Assembly: GCA_014360645.1 (NCBI GenBank)
Contig: JACIXD010000008.1
Span: 1 to 64,000 of the forward strand
Length of the DNA: 64,000 nucleotides
From: Actinomycetota bacterium
GTDB lineage: Bacteria > Actinomycetota > Geothermincolia > Geothermincolales > RBG-13-55-18
Direction: 5' to 3'
Shown here in pieces: positions 53,787 through 62,514 of the stretch. The notes beneath the pieces are model-generated. The model was not told where the DNA came from. It made no database searches and saw nothing but the letters and a program-made list of their open reading frames with translations. Position numbers and translations under genes: made by a program. The first letter of the stretch is position 1; each line of letters begins with the position of its first letter.

Positions 53787-55115
53787 ATGTCGGGTAAGAC
53801 CGGATTCAAGACCTTCGCCGGCGGCATCCACCCGCCCTACAACAAGGAGCTGGCCAAGGACGAGGCCACCAAGCCCTGCCCGGTGCCGGCGGAGGTGTAC
53901 ATCCCCCTCTCGCAGCACATAGGCGCGCCCAACGTGCCCCTGGTGTCGGCGGGAGACCGCGTCGAACTGGGGCAGAGGATCGGCGCCACCGACGCCTTCG
54001 TTTCCGCCCCCGTCCATTCCTCGGTGGCGGGGACGGTGAAGGAGATCGCGGAGGTGGCCGGTTTCACGGGCGCCAGGGTGAAGTGCGTGGTCATCACCCC
54101 CGATGCGGAGCAGCCGGAGTTCTCCCGGCAGCCGGGCAAGGACCTCGACGCCTATTCCGACGAGGAGATCAGGGCCATAGCCCGCGAGGCGGGTCTGGTG
54201 GGCATGGGAGGGGCCGCTTTCCCCACCCATGTCAAACTGACGCCCCCCAAGGACAAGCCGGTGGACACGGTGATCATCAACGCCTGCGAGTGCGAGCCCT
54301 TCCTCACCTGCGACCACCGCCTGATGCTGGAGCGCCCCTCCGACCTCGTGGCGGGGCTCAAGCTGCTCATGAAGGCCGTGGGAGCGAAGGACGGCGTCAT
54401 CGGCATCGAGGCCAACAAGATGGACGCGGTGGAGGAGATGCGCAAGGCCGCGGCGGGCGTGGACGGCGTCAAGGTGGATATCCTGGACGTCAAGTACCCC
54501 GAGGGAGCGGAGAAGATGCTCATCTTCGCCCTCACCGGGCGCAAGGTCCCGCCGGGCAAGCTGCCGTCCGAGGTGGGATGCCTGGTACAGAACGTGGGCA
54601 CCGCCATCGCCCTCTACGAGGCCGCGGCCTGGGGCAAACCGCTCTACGAGAGGGTGGTCACGGTGAGCGGTGACGGGATAACGAAGCCGGGGAACCTCCT
54701 GGTGAGGATCGGCACCCCCATCCAGTCCCTCATCGACGCCTGCGGCGGGGTGAAGGGCGATACGGCGAAGATCATCATGGGCGGCCCCATGACGGGCTGG
54801 GCACAGCCCGGCGCCGGGGCTCCCGTGGTGAAGGGCACCTCGGGGGTGCTGCTCTTCACCGCGGACATGGTGGACGTGGGCGAGGAACACGAGTGCGTGC
54901 GCTGCGGCAAGTGCGTGGACGTCTGCCCCATGTTCCTGCAGCCGAACTTCATCGTGCAGGCGGTGAAAAGGGAGGAGTGGGACAGGGCCGAGATGTGGGG
55001 CGCCCTGGACTGCTTCGAGTGCGGGTGCTGCTCCTTCACCTGTCCCGCCTACATCCCCCACGTGTCCTACGTGCGCAAGGCCAAAGCCGATATCGCGGCC
55101 CTGAAGAAGAGATAG
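53787..55115 (+). CDS. rnfC: RnfC-like NADH/ferredoxin-type Fe-S flavoprotein subunit
   Basis: 442 residues. The N-terminal barrel-sandwich domain contains G-G-I-H-P-P-Y-N-K-E-L, followed by the Rossmann NADH/FMN region G-L-V-G-M-G-G-A-A-F-P-T, an SLBB domain and two [4Fe-4S] motifs C-V-R-C-G-K-C-V-D-V-C-P and C-F-E-C-G-C-C-S-F-T-C-P. This is full RnfC architecture without the long C-terminal repeats of some members. It is cytoplasmic and membrane-associated. ATG 53787 starts 2 bp after the preceding gene, following GTGAGG. It is encoded within the hydrogenase operon, not with other rnf genes. Confidence 0.93.
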   Translation: MSGKTGFKTFAGGIHPPYNKELAKDEATKPCPVPAEVYIPLSQHIGAPNVPLVSAGDRVELGQRIGATDAFVSAPVHSSVAGTVKEIAEVAGFTGARVKCVVITPDAEQPEFSRQPGKDLDAYSDEEIRAIAREAGLVGMGGAAFPTHVKLTPPKDKPVDTVIINACECEPFLTCDHRLMLERPSDLVAGLKLLMKAVGAKDGVIGIEANKMDAVEEMRKAAAGVDGVKVDILDVKYPEGAEKMLIFALTGRKVPPGKLPSEVGCLVQNVGTAIALYEAAAWGKPLYERVVTVSGDGITKPGNLLVRIGTPIQSLIDACGGVKGDTAKIIMGGPMTGWAQPGAGAPVVKGTSGVLLFTADMVDVGEEHECVRCGKCVDVCPMFLQPNFIVQAVKREEWDRAEMWGALDCFECGCCSFTCPAYIPHVSYVRKAKADIAALKKR

Positions 55116-55130
55116 GAGGAGGTGATGTAA

Positions 55131-56264
55131 GTGGCTGAACTGCTGACCAACGTCTCTCCTCACCTGCACAAGAAGGACGAGACCATCTCGCGGGCGATGA
55201 AGGACGTGCTCATCGCCCTCGCGCCCGCGGCGGTGTGGGCCCTGGTGGTCTTCGGGTTCAACGTGGTGCTCATCCTCGCCGTGAGCTGCATCGCGGCCGC
55301 TGTCGCCGAGGTGGTCATGCGCAAGATCATGGGTCGCAAGATCACCCTCAAGGATTACAGCGCCATGGTGACGGCGGTGCTCTTCGTCTTCCTGCTGCCG
55401 CCCACCACGCCCCTGTGGGTGGTGGCCATCGGCTCCTTCATCGCCATCGCGGTGTTCAAGGAACTCATGGGCGGCCTGGGCAAGAACGTGGTCAACCCGG
55501 CCATCGCCGCCAGGCTGCTGTTGTGGATCACCCCCCTGAGCATTTATACCACCAAGTTCGTGCGCCCCTTCTACTGGAAGGACAGCGGATTCTTCACCCC
55601 CATCGCCACCAGCTTCAGCAAGGGGGTGACCACCTTCCAGACCCTGGCGGGCAACACCGTGGACGTGGTCGCCGCGGCCACTCCCTTGTCGCTGCTGAAA
55701 TCGGGGCGCTGGGGGGTCGAGGTGATCACCGGGCCCACTCCCATCGGCGCCACCTGGACCAACAGCGCGGGAAGGCCCACCCTGGGCTCCATGTTCCTGG
55801 GGCTGAAGAGCGGGTGTATCGGCGAGGTGTCGGTGCTGCTCCTCCTGCTGGGAGGCCTGTACCTGATATGGCGGGGCACCATCGACTGGCGCATCCCCAC
55901 GGGGATCATCGGCAGCTTCCTCCTGCTCAACCTGGTCTTCTGGAAACAGCCCTTCTACCAACTCTTCGCGGGTGGGCTGTTCCTGGGAGCCTTCTTCATG
56001 GCCACGGACTGGGTGACCAGCCCGGTGACCAGGAGAGGAAAGTGGATATATGCCGTGGGAATAGGGTTGACGGTGTTCCTCATCCGACTGTTGCATTACC
56101 GGCCCGAGGGGGTGGCCATCGCCATCCTCATGTGGAACATCGGGACCCTGGTGATCGACCGCTACATCGCGCAGCCCAAGTTCGGCGAGGTGGGAGTGGG
56201 GCTGTTCAACAAGCTCCCGGTCCTGCCGGAGCCGGCGCCGGCGCCCGCGAAAAAGGAGGCCTGA
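55131..56264 (+). CDS. rnfD: RnfD-like membrane flavoprotein subunit
   Basis: 377 residues with about nine or ten TM helices. V-V-A-A-A-T-P-L-S near residue 185 corresponds to the S-G-A-T-P-L region in which RnfD/NqrB bind FMN covalently through Thr; the Thr is retained, although the two preceding residues differ. The tail is Pro/Ala-rich. AGGAGG lies 10 nt before the GTG start. RnfA, RnfB, RnfE and RnfG do not follow; the next gene is a maturation factor. Confidence 0.92.
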   Translation: MAELLTNVSPHLHKKDETISRAMKDVLIALAPAAVWALVVFGFNVVLILAVSCIAAAVAEVVMRKIMGRKITLKDYSAMVTAVLFVFLLPPTTPLWVVAIGSFIAIAVFKELMGGLGKNVVNPAIAARLLLWITPLSIYTTKFVRPFYWKDSGFFTPIATSFSKGVTTFQTLAGNTVDVVAAATPLSLLKSGRWGVEVITGPTPIGATWTNSAGRPTLGSMFLGLKSGCIGEVSVLLLLLGGLYLIWRGTIDWRIPTGIIGSFLLLNLVFWKQPFYQLFAGGLFLGAFFMATDWVTSPVTRRGKWIYAVGIGLTVFLIRLLHYRPEGVAIAILMWNIGTLVIDRYIAQPKFGEVGVGLFNKLPVLPEPAPAPAKKEA

Positions 56265-56302
56265 ACCGGGTCAGCGGTCGAGTACGGAAATCCGATATGC
56301 GA

Positions 56303-56327
56303 GGAGCGGTCCCGCGGGGGCCGCTCC
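56303..56327 (+). terminator. Hairpin between rnfD and the maturation genes
   Basis: An 11-bp stem GGAGCGGTCCC/GGGGCCGCTCC with a GCG loop and no T-tract. It may attenuate transcription or protect the structural-gene mRNA rather than terminate fully. Confidence 0.4.
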
Positions 56328-56342
56328 ATCATCTATGATGGG

Positions 56343-59111
56343 ATGGAGATGGAGAACGAGGAGAGCAAGGACGCGGCCGGCTGCGTGGTGGTCGGGATCG
56401 GCAATCCCCTGCACGGCGACGACGGCGTGGGGGTGCGCGCCCTGGAGTACCTGCGCGGCTCCTTGCCCGACGGCGTGGAGCTGGTGGAGGGGATGATCTA
56501 CGGGCCGGACCTGCTGCCTTTCCTGGAGGGGCGCGGAAAGGCCATCTTCATCGACGCCATCGACGCCGGCGAGGAGCCGGGGGCGGTGTTCCGCTTCTCG
56601 CCGCGGGAGGTGAGGCAAGAGCACGGGGCGCCGTCGCTCTCCCTGCACGATTTCGGGCTCTACGAGCTCATCGCGGCCGCCGAGCTGCTGGGGCAATGCC
56701 CGGAGGAGGTGACCGTCATCGCCGTGCAGGTGAAGAGCCTGGAGGTGGGGACGGAGCTTTCCCCGGAGGTGGAGGCCGCCCTTCCCCACGTGCGCCGCCT
56801 GGTCCTTGAGGAGCTGGGGAAGGCGAACGGGGCGAGCAGGGCTTTCGTGGAGATCGAGGTCACGGGCATCGTGCAGGGGGTGGGTTTCCGCCCCTTCGTC
56901 TACCGCATCGCGCGCGAGCGCGGGCTCGAGGGGTGGGTGATCAACACCCCGGAGGGGGCGCGCATCAGGGCCGCGGGCGGGAGGGAGGCCCTGGCGTCGT
57001 TCATGCGTGCCCTGAAGGAAGAGGCGCCGCCGGCGGCGGTCATCGAGGAGATCGAGGCCGAGGAGGTCTCCCCCTTCGAGGCGGAGGACTTCCGCATTGA
57101 GGAGAGCTGCGTCGAGGGGGACAGGGTCACCCTGGTATCGCCCGACCTGGCCACCTGCGGGGACTGCCTGCGCGAGCTCTTCGACCCCGCCGATCGCCGC
57201 TACCGCTACCCCTTCATCAACTGCACCAACTGTGGGCCGCGTTTCACCATCATCGCCGACACCCCCTACGACCGGCCGCTCACCACCATGGCCTCCTTCC
57301 GCATGTGCGAGGAATGCGAGCGGGAGTACCACGACCCCTCCGACCGGCGCTTCCACGCCCAGCCCAACGCCTGCCCCGCCTGCGGGCCGCGGCTCTGGCT
57401 GGAGGACGGCTCGGGCGAGGCGGTGGAAGGCGATGCGGTGAGGGAGGCGGCGAGGCTGCTGCACGAGGGGAAGATCGTGGCGGTGAAGGGGCTGGGCGGA
57501 TTCCAGCTCGCCTGCGACGCCACCTCCGACGCGGCGGTCTCCAGGCTGCGGGAGCGCAAACGCCGCTACGCCAAGCCCCTGGCGGTGATGGTGCGTGACC
57601 TGGAGGAGGCCAGGCGTTACTGCCGGGTGAGCCCGGAGGAAGCGGAGATGCTCTCCTCGCCCCGGAGCCCCATCGTGCTCCTCGAGGAGAGGGAGGATTC
57701 CCCCCTCTCCCGCGAGTTGGCCGCGGGCCTGCGGCGCCAGGGGGTCTTCCTTCCCTACACGCCCCTGCACCACCTGCTGCTGCGCGAGGCGGGGATACCG
57801 CTGGTGATGACCAGCGGCAACATGAGCGAGGAGCCCATAGCCAGGGAAAACGAGGAAGCCAGGGATAGGCTTTGCGGCGTCGCCGACGGCTTCCTCCTCC
57901 ACGACCGCGATATCCTGGTGAGGTACGACGACTCGGTGTGCATGGCCCTACGAGGGCGGGAGTACCCCATCCGGAGGGCGCGCGGCTACGCCCCCTACCC
58001 GGTGATCCTGGCGCGGGAGTGGGGGACGCAGGTGCTGGCGCTGGGAGCGGAGCTCAAGAACACCTTCTGTTTCCTGCGCGGCAGGCACGCCTTCGTGGGC
58101 CAGCACGTGGGCGATCTGGACGACCGCGAGACGCTGCGCCACTACGAGGAGGCCATGGAGGCCGTGCGCCGCCTCTTTTCGCTCCGTCCTGAGGTGGTGG
58201 CGCATGACCTCCATCCCGACTACCTCACCACCCACCTGGCGGGGGAGTTCGGCCTGCCCGCGGAGGGGGTACAGCACCACCACGCTCACGTGGCGAGCTG
58301 CATGGCCGACAACGACCTGGAGGGCAGGGTCCTCGGCGTCTCCTGGGACGGCACCGGCTACGGTCCCGACGGCACGGTGTGGGGCGGCGAGTTCCTCCTC
58401 TGCGAGGGCGCGGAATACGAGCGCGTGGCGCACCTCCGGACCTATCCCATGCCGGGGGGAGACGCCTGCATGAAGGACATCTTCCGCATGGCCTTCGGGG
58501 TGCTGTGGGAGGTATGCGGGGACGGGGAGGAGGCCGTGGATATATTTTCCAGGCTTTTCCCGGACCTGGCGGAGGCGGCGCCGGCGCTGGCGGCGCAGGT
58601 GAAAAGCGGCCTCAACACCCCGCTCACCTCCAGCGCGGGGAGGATGTTCGACGCCGCGGCCGCCCTGGCGGGGCTGAGGGAGCGGGCCTTTTACGAGGGC
58701 CAGGCCGCCTGCGAGCTGGAGGCCGCGGCCGCGGGGGGCATGGACCCCTATCCTTGGGAACTCGACACCTCCTCCTTTCCCTGGAAGCTGGATACGCGAC
58801 CTGTCTTCCGCGCCCTCCTCGATGATCTCAGCAGGGGGGTCGGGACCGGCGAGATCGCGGGGCGTTTCCACGCCTCCCTCGCGGAGGCGGCGGCAGCGGT
58901 ATGCGCGGGGCTGGCGCGCGAGACGGGGGCTGAACGCGTGGTCCTCAGCGGGGGGGTCTTCCAGAACGCCCTCCTCGCGGGAGCGGTGGTCGCAGGCCTG
59001 GAGGCAATGGGCATGGCGTGTTACCTCCACCGTCGGGTACCATGTAACGACGGTGGGATCTCCCTCGGACAGGCGGTGGTGGCGGCTCGCCGCCGGGAGG
59101 CGAAGACGTAA
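56343..59111 (+). CDS. hypF: Fusion of a hydrogenase maturation protease (HybD-like) with HypF carbamoyltransferase
   Basis: 922 residues. Part 1 (about 12-155) is a HybD/HycI endopeptidase: G-I-G-N-P-L-H-G-D-D-G-V-G, I-D-A-I-D-A-G and S-L-H-D-F-G-L supply the Ni-probing acidic and His residues. Part 2 (about 165-922) is complete HypF: acylphosphatase (G-I-V-Q-G-V-G-F-R-P-F-V-Y), C-x-x-C zinc motifs (C-G-D-C, C-T-N-C, C-E-E-C, C-P-A-C), a YrdC domain and a Kae1-like domain (H-H-H-A-H-V-A-S-C). HypF makes the cyanide ligand precursor from carbamoyl phosphate; the protease trims the large subunit after nickel insertion. Joining the first and last maturation steps in one chain is unusual. The ATG at 56343 lacks a clear Shine-Dalgarno sequence. 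Confidence 0.92.
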   Translation: MEMENEESKDAAGCVVVGIGNPLHGDDGVGVRALEYLRGSLPDGVELVEGMIYGPDLLPFLEGRGKAIFIDAIDAGEEPGAVFRFSPREVRQEHGAPSLSLHDFGLYELIAAAELLGQCPEEVTVIAVQVKSLEVGTELSPEVEAALPHVRRLVLEELGKANGASRAFVEIEVTGIVQGVGFRPFVYRIARERGLEGWVINTPEGARIRAAGGREALASFMRALKEEAPPAAVIEEIEAEEVSPFEAEDFRIEESCVEGDRVTLVSPDLATCGDCLRELFDPADRRYRYPFINCTNCGPRFTIIADTPYDRPLTTMASFRMCEECEREYHDPSDRRFHAQPNACPACGPRLWLEDGSGEAVEGDAVREAARLLHEGKIVAVKGLGGFQLACDATSDAAVSRLRERKRRYAKPLAVMVRDLEEARRYCRVSPEEAEMLSSPRSPIVLLEEREDSPLSRELAAGLRRQGVFLPYTPLHHLLLREAGIPLVMTSGNMSEEPIARENEEARDRLCGVADGFLLHDRDILVRYDDSVCMALRGREYPIRRARGYAPYPVILAREWGTQVLALGAELKNTFCFLRGRHAFVGQHVGDLDDRETLRHYEEAMEAVRRLFSLRPEVVAHDLHPDYLTTHLAGEFGLPAEGVQHHHAHVASCMADNDLEGRVLGVSWDGTGYGPDGTVWGGEFLLCEGAEYERVAHLRTYPMPGGDACMKDIFRMAFGVLWEVCGDGEEAVDIFSRLFPDLAEAAPALAAQVKSGLNTPLTSSAGRMFDAAAALAGLRERAFYEGQAACELEAAAAGGMDPYPWELDTSSFPWKLDTRPVFRALLDDLSRGVGTGEIAGRFHASLAEAAAAVCAGLARETGAERVVLSGGVFQNALLAGAVVAGLEAMGMACYLHRRVPCNDGGISLGQAVVAARRREAKT

Positions 59112-59137
59112 GGATAGACGAGGCCACGGAGGAAGAG

Positions 59138-59383
59138 ATGTGTCTGGCCGTTCCCGCTGAGGTCGTCGAGCTCATGGAGGACGGACTCGCCCTGGTGGAG
59201 ATCGGCGGGGTGCGCAAGCAGATCAGCCTTATGCTGGTGGACGACGCGGAGATCGGGGACTTCGTCCTCGTGCATGCCGGTTTCGCCATCGAGAAGGTGG
59301 ATGCGGAGGAGGCGCGCAGGACCCTGGAGATACTGGAGGAGTACGCGCACCTCGACGAGACGGGGCCGGGTCTTTACGCTTGA
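59138..59383 (+). CDS. hypC: Hydrogenase maturation chaperone HypC
   Basis: 81 residues starting M-C-L-A-V-P, with the essential Cys2 exposed after Met removal, and V-L-V-H-A-G-F-A-I near 45. HypC holds the Fe(CN)2CO unit with HypD and delivers it to the large subunit. GGAGGAAGAG precedes the ATG. Confidence 0.95.
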   Translation: MCLAVPAEVVELMEDGLALVEIGGVRKQISLMLVDDAEIGDFVLVHAGFAIEKVDAEEARRTLEILEEYAHLDETGPGLYA

Positions 59384-59474
59384 ATATGTCGCCGGGATAT
59401 CCCCTCCGTGCCGATAGGTGCACGGTATTCCGAGGTGTGAGACCCGACTCCGGGGGGCAGATGAGGTCACGAGC

Positions 59475-60575
59475 ATGAGATTCGTCGACGAGTTCCGCGA
59501 GCCGGAGCTGCTCAGGGGGCAGCTCGAGGAGATAAGGAGAATCGGCTTCCGCGCCTCCTTCATGGAGGTGTGCGGCACCCACACCATGGCCATCTCCCGC
59601 GCCGGCCTGCGCCCCCTGCTGGCGGGGCGCGTGGAGCTGGTCTCGGGGCCCGGCTGCCCGGTGTGCGTCACCTCGGAGGCGGACATCGGCAGGGCCATCG
59701 CCCTGGCGGGCCTGGAGGGCGTGACCCTGGCCACCTTCGGAGACATGATGCGCGTGCCGGGACCCCAGGGGACGCTCTCCGAGGCGGCCTCGCGGGGAGC
59801 GGCGGTGAAAGTGGTCTATTCGCCCCTGGAGGCGCTGCGCCTGGCGAGGGAGGACCCCGGACGCAGGGTGGTCTTCCTAGGGGTGGGTTTCGAGACCACC
59901 GCCCCGGCGGTGGCCGCTTCCCTCCTCACCGCCAGGCGGGACGGGGTGGGGAACTTCTTCGTCCTCAGCCTGCACAAGCTGGTGCCGCCCGCCCTGCGCG
60001 CCCTGCTTGAAATGGAAGACTTTGCCATAGACGGCTTTCTCCTCCCGGGACACGTGAGCGCGGTGCTCGGCGCGCGGGCCTACTCCTTCCTGGCCGACGA
60101 GTACGGCGTGCCCGGCGTGGTGGCGGGATTCGAGGCCGCGGACATCCTCCGAGCCCTGTGCATGCTCATGGAGATGAAGCGGGGGGGAAAGGCATCGGTG
60201 GCCGTCGAATACACCCGTGCCGTGAGGGAGGAAGGAAACCCCCGGGCGCGGGCGGTCATGGAGGAGGTCTTCGAGCCCGCGGACGCGGAGTGGAGGGGGC
60301 TGGGGATCATCCCCGCGAGCGGCCTTCAACTGCGGGAGGAATTCCGCCCCCACGACGCCGGCGCCTGGGAGGTGGAGTCGCCGGCGCCCGCGGGCGACAG
60401 GGGATGCCGCTGCGGCGACGTCCTCTGCGGGAGGATCAGGCCCCCGGACTGCCCCCTCTTCGCGCGCGCCTGCACCCCGGAGAGCCCGGTGGGCCCCTGC
60501 ATGGTCTCCACCGAGGGGACCTGCGCCTCCTACTATCTCTACGACTTCCGGGAGGGAGAGGGGCATGTCGGGTGA
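59475..60575 (+). CDS. hypD: Hydrogenase maturation Fe-S protein HypD
   Basis: 366 residues. Conserved HypD blocks: F-M-E-V-C-G-T-H-T-M, S-G-P-G-C-P-V-C-V-T, G-F-E-T-T-A-P and the C-terminal [4Fe-4S] ligands in C-R-C-G-D-V-L-C-G, C-P-L-F, C-T-P and G-P-C-M-V-S-x-E-G-x-C-A. It scaffolds assembly of Fe(CN)2CO. ATG 59475 starts the family-typical R-F-V-D-E-F. Confidence 0.95.
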   Translation: MRFVDEFREPELLRGQLEEIRRIGFRASFMEVCGTHTMAISRAGLRPLLAGRVELVSGPGCPVCVTSEADIGRAIALAGLEGVTLATFGDMMRVPGPQGTLSEAASRGAAVKVVYSPLEALRLAREDPGRRVVFLGVGFETTAPAVAASLLTARRDGVGNFFVLSLHKLVPPALRALLEMEDFAIDGFLLPGHVSAVLGARAYSFLADEYGVPGVVAGFEAADILRALCMLMEMKRGGKASVAVEYTRAVREEGNPRARAVMEEVFEPADAEWRGLGIIPASGLQLREEFRPHDAGAWEVESPAPAGDRGCRCGDVLCGRIRPPDCPLFARACTPESPVGPCMVSTEGTCASYYLYDFREGEGHVG

Positions 60576-60753
60576 GGCTCTCGCCGTGGCCCACGCGGGG
60601 GAACCCCCGCGTGGAGTGGAACCCCGCTCTCGAAAACAACCTCGCGTTGTGAGCGAGTTGGGTTCTGTTAAAAAACCACCGACCCTTTCGCCTTAAGATG
60701 ATGTATGGCAATAGATTCGGGCAGGCGACGAGGAGGATGAACGGGAGGAGATC

Positions 60754-61773
60754 TTGTCCGATAAAGTCATAACCCTGGCCCACGGCGGGGGCGGTTCCCG
60801 CATGCAGGAACTGCTGGAGAGAGTCGTATTCCCCCTCCTGGGCCAGGGGTCGCTGGCGGAGGCCGAGGACGCCGCCGCCCTCGTCCTGCCCGGGAAGGCG
60901 GACGGAGGGCGCCTCGCCTGCACCACCGACTCCTTCGTGGTCAAGCCCATCTTCTTCCCCGGAGGGGACATCGGCAAGCTGGCGGTGTGCGGAACCGTCA
61001 ACGACCTCGCCATGCGGGGCGCCAGGCCCCTCTACCTGACCATGGGCCTCATCCTGGAGGAAGGCCTGCCCTTCGAGACGCTCGAGCGGGTGCTTTCCTC
61101 CGCCGCGCGCTGGGCGCGGGAGGCAGGGGTGGCGGTGGTGGCCGGCGACACCAAGGTGGTGGAGAAGGGCGCCGCCGACCTCATCTACGTGAACACTTCC
61201 GGCATCGGGGTCATCCCCGCGGGGCGCGAGGTCTCCATCCGCGGGGCGCGTCCGGGTGACGTCCTGCTGGTCAACGGCTTCCTGGGCGACCACGAGGCCG
61301 CGGTGCTCAGCCGCCGTGAGGGTTTCGGCTTCGAGGTAGAGGTGGAGTCGGACTGCGCGCCCCTCAACGGGTTGGTGGAGGCCATGCAGGAGGCGGGCGA
61401 GATCCACGCCATGCGGGATGCCACGCGCGGGGGCCTGGCGGCGGTGCTCAAGGAGATGGCGGCCTCCTCGGGGGTGTCCGTGGAGCTTGTGGAGGAGAGC
61501 ATCCCGCTGCGCGAAGGGGTGCGAGCCTTCTGCGAGATGCTGGGTCTGGACCCCCTGCTCCTGGCCAACGAGGGCAAACTGGTGGCGGCGGTCCCGGAGG
61601 GCGATGCGGAGGCCGTCCTGGAGGCCATGCGCTCCCATCCTCTGGGGGCGGACGCGGCGGCCATCGGCAGGGTGGTGGAGGGGAGGGCCGGCGAGGTCGC
61701 CATGTTCACCCCCCTGGGGTCTCACCGCCTGCTGCGCATGCCCTCGGGCGAGCACTTCCCCCGCATCTGCTGA
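60754..61773 (+). CDS. hypE: Hydrogenase maturation protein HypE
   Basis: 339 residues, AIR-synthase-like. A-H-G-G-G-G near the start, D-S-F-V-V and G-D-T-K-V-V in the ATP site, and the invariant C-terminal P-R-I-C whose Cys accepts the carbamoyl group from HypF and is dehydrated to thiocyanate. TTG 60754 follows GGGAGGAGATC. A 178-bp gap from hypD holds no gene. hypA and hypB are not in the window. Confidence 0.95.
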   Translation: MSDKVITLAHGGGGSRMQELLERVVFPLLGQGSLAEAEDAAALVLPGKADGGRLACTTDSFVVKPIFFPGGDIGKLAVCGTVNDLAMRGARPLYLTMGLILEEGLPFETLERVLSSAARWAREAGVAVVAGDTKVVEKGAADLIYVNTSGIGVIPAGREVSIRGARPGDVLLVNGFLGDHEAAVLSRREGFGFEVEVESDCAPLNGLVEAMQEAGEIHAMRDATRGGLAAVLKEMAASSGVSVELVEESIPLREGVRAFCEMLGLDPLLLANEGKLVAAVPEGDAEAVLEAMRSHPLGADAAAIGRVVEGRAGEVAMFTPLGSHRLLRMPSGEHFPRIC

Positions 61774-61926
61774 TAAACCCATCGGGGTCATATGTCTCCC
61801 GCAAGATACGGTATTTATCCCGCACACAAGGAACCGGAAGCGGAACGGCTAAGTAATATATGAACATAAGTTCCCGTCAGAGGGTGAAGATGAAGAATTA
61901 CATAAAAGGAGCTGAACGAGGAGGAA

Positions 61927-62514
61927 ATGGCAGTAGAATCGCTCCCGAAGTTCATACGCTCACATTACGAGATACATGAATGGAAGCACGCATGTGCTAT
62001 CCTGAGCCAGGACTTCCCCAATGAGTGGCAAGACATCGTGGACGTGCTCACCAGCTTCCGACTCCTGCGCAGCGACATCTTGAGGCCGGGAGGCCGCCTC
62101 TCCCCCATATCGGAGAAATTCAACGACATGTTCGAGGATAGAGGTTGGGTGGAGAGGGGTTTTGATACCAAGATGGTTGTAGATGAGAACGAGCTGGAAT
62201 CGCCGACCCACAAGGTCGATTGTTATAAGAACAGGATAGCTATTGAGATCGAGTGGAATAACAAAGATCCCTTTTACGACCGGGACTTGAACAACTTCCG
62301 GCTCCTCTTCGAGCTACGTGTCATCAGCGTCGGTATAATTATTACTAGATGCGACGAACTGCAAGAGGTTTTCGACGAACTGGGAAAAGGGTCTTCGTAC
62401 GGAGCATCGACGACGCACATGAGCAAATTGCTGCCACGCATTGAGGGTGGCGGGGGAGGCGGATGCCCCGTGCTTGTATTCGGGATCTCCAGGAGGTTGT
62501 ACGTTGAGGATTGA
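61927..62514 (+). CDS. Type II restriction endonuclease, BglII/BstYI family
   Basis: 195 residues. The central block S-P-T-H-K-V-D-C-Y-K-N-R-I-A-I-E-I-E-W-N-N has the Asp98, Glu107, Glu109 arrangement, equal in spacing to the catalytic D/E/E of BstYI (BglII has Q at the third). Flanking motifs R-P-G-G-R-L-S-P-I, G-A-S-T-T-H-M and G-G-G-C-P-V-L-V-F-G are also family-like. The predicted site is GATC-centred (RGATCY or AGATCT), by analogy. GAGGAGGAA precedes the ATG. Base composition is clearly lower in GC than the neighbours, suggesting recent acquisition. It overlaps its methyltransferase by 11 nt. Confidence 0.85.
   Translation: MAVESLPKFIRSHYEIHEWKHACAILSQDFPNEWQDIVDVLTSFRLLRSDILRPGGRLSPISEKFNDMFEDRGWVERGFDTKMVVDENELESPTHKVDCYKNRIAIEIEWNNKDPFYDRDLNNFRLLFELRVISVGIIITRCDELQEVFDELGKGSSYGASTTHMSKLLPRIEGGGGGGCPVLVFGISRRLYVED

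Noticed and set aside
53715-56096. Very long open frame on the - strand opposite rnfC-rnfD
   Set aside because: Antisense to two well-conserved genes; composition (His, Gly, Asp and Arg rich) is that of a mirror frame in high-GC DNA. The same applies to long frames opposite the RND exporter (25414-27825, +) and cysS (20438-22210, -).
55116-56342. A hidden RnfG, A, B or E gene
   Set aside because: RnfD occupies this space on the + strand and no other frame shows Rnf motifs. The hydrogenase region was also checked for RnfB-type ferredoxin motifs; only those of RnfC were found.
61860-61979. 39-codon frame just before the endonuclease as a control (C) protein
   Set aside because: Too short for a helix-turn-helix controller, and it overlaps the endonuclease start out of frame; more likely leader sequence.
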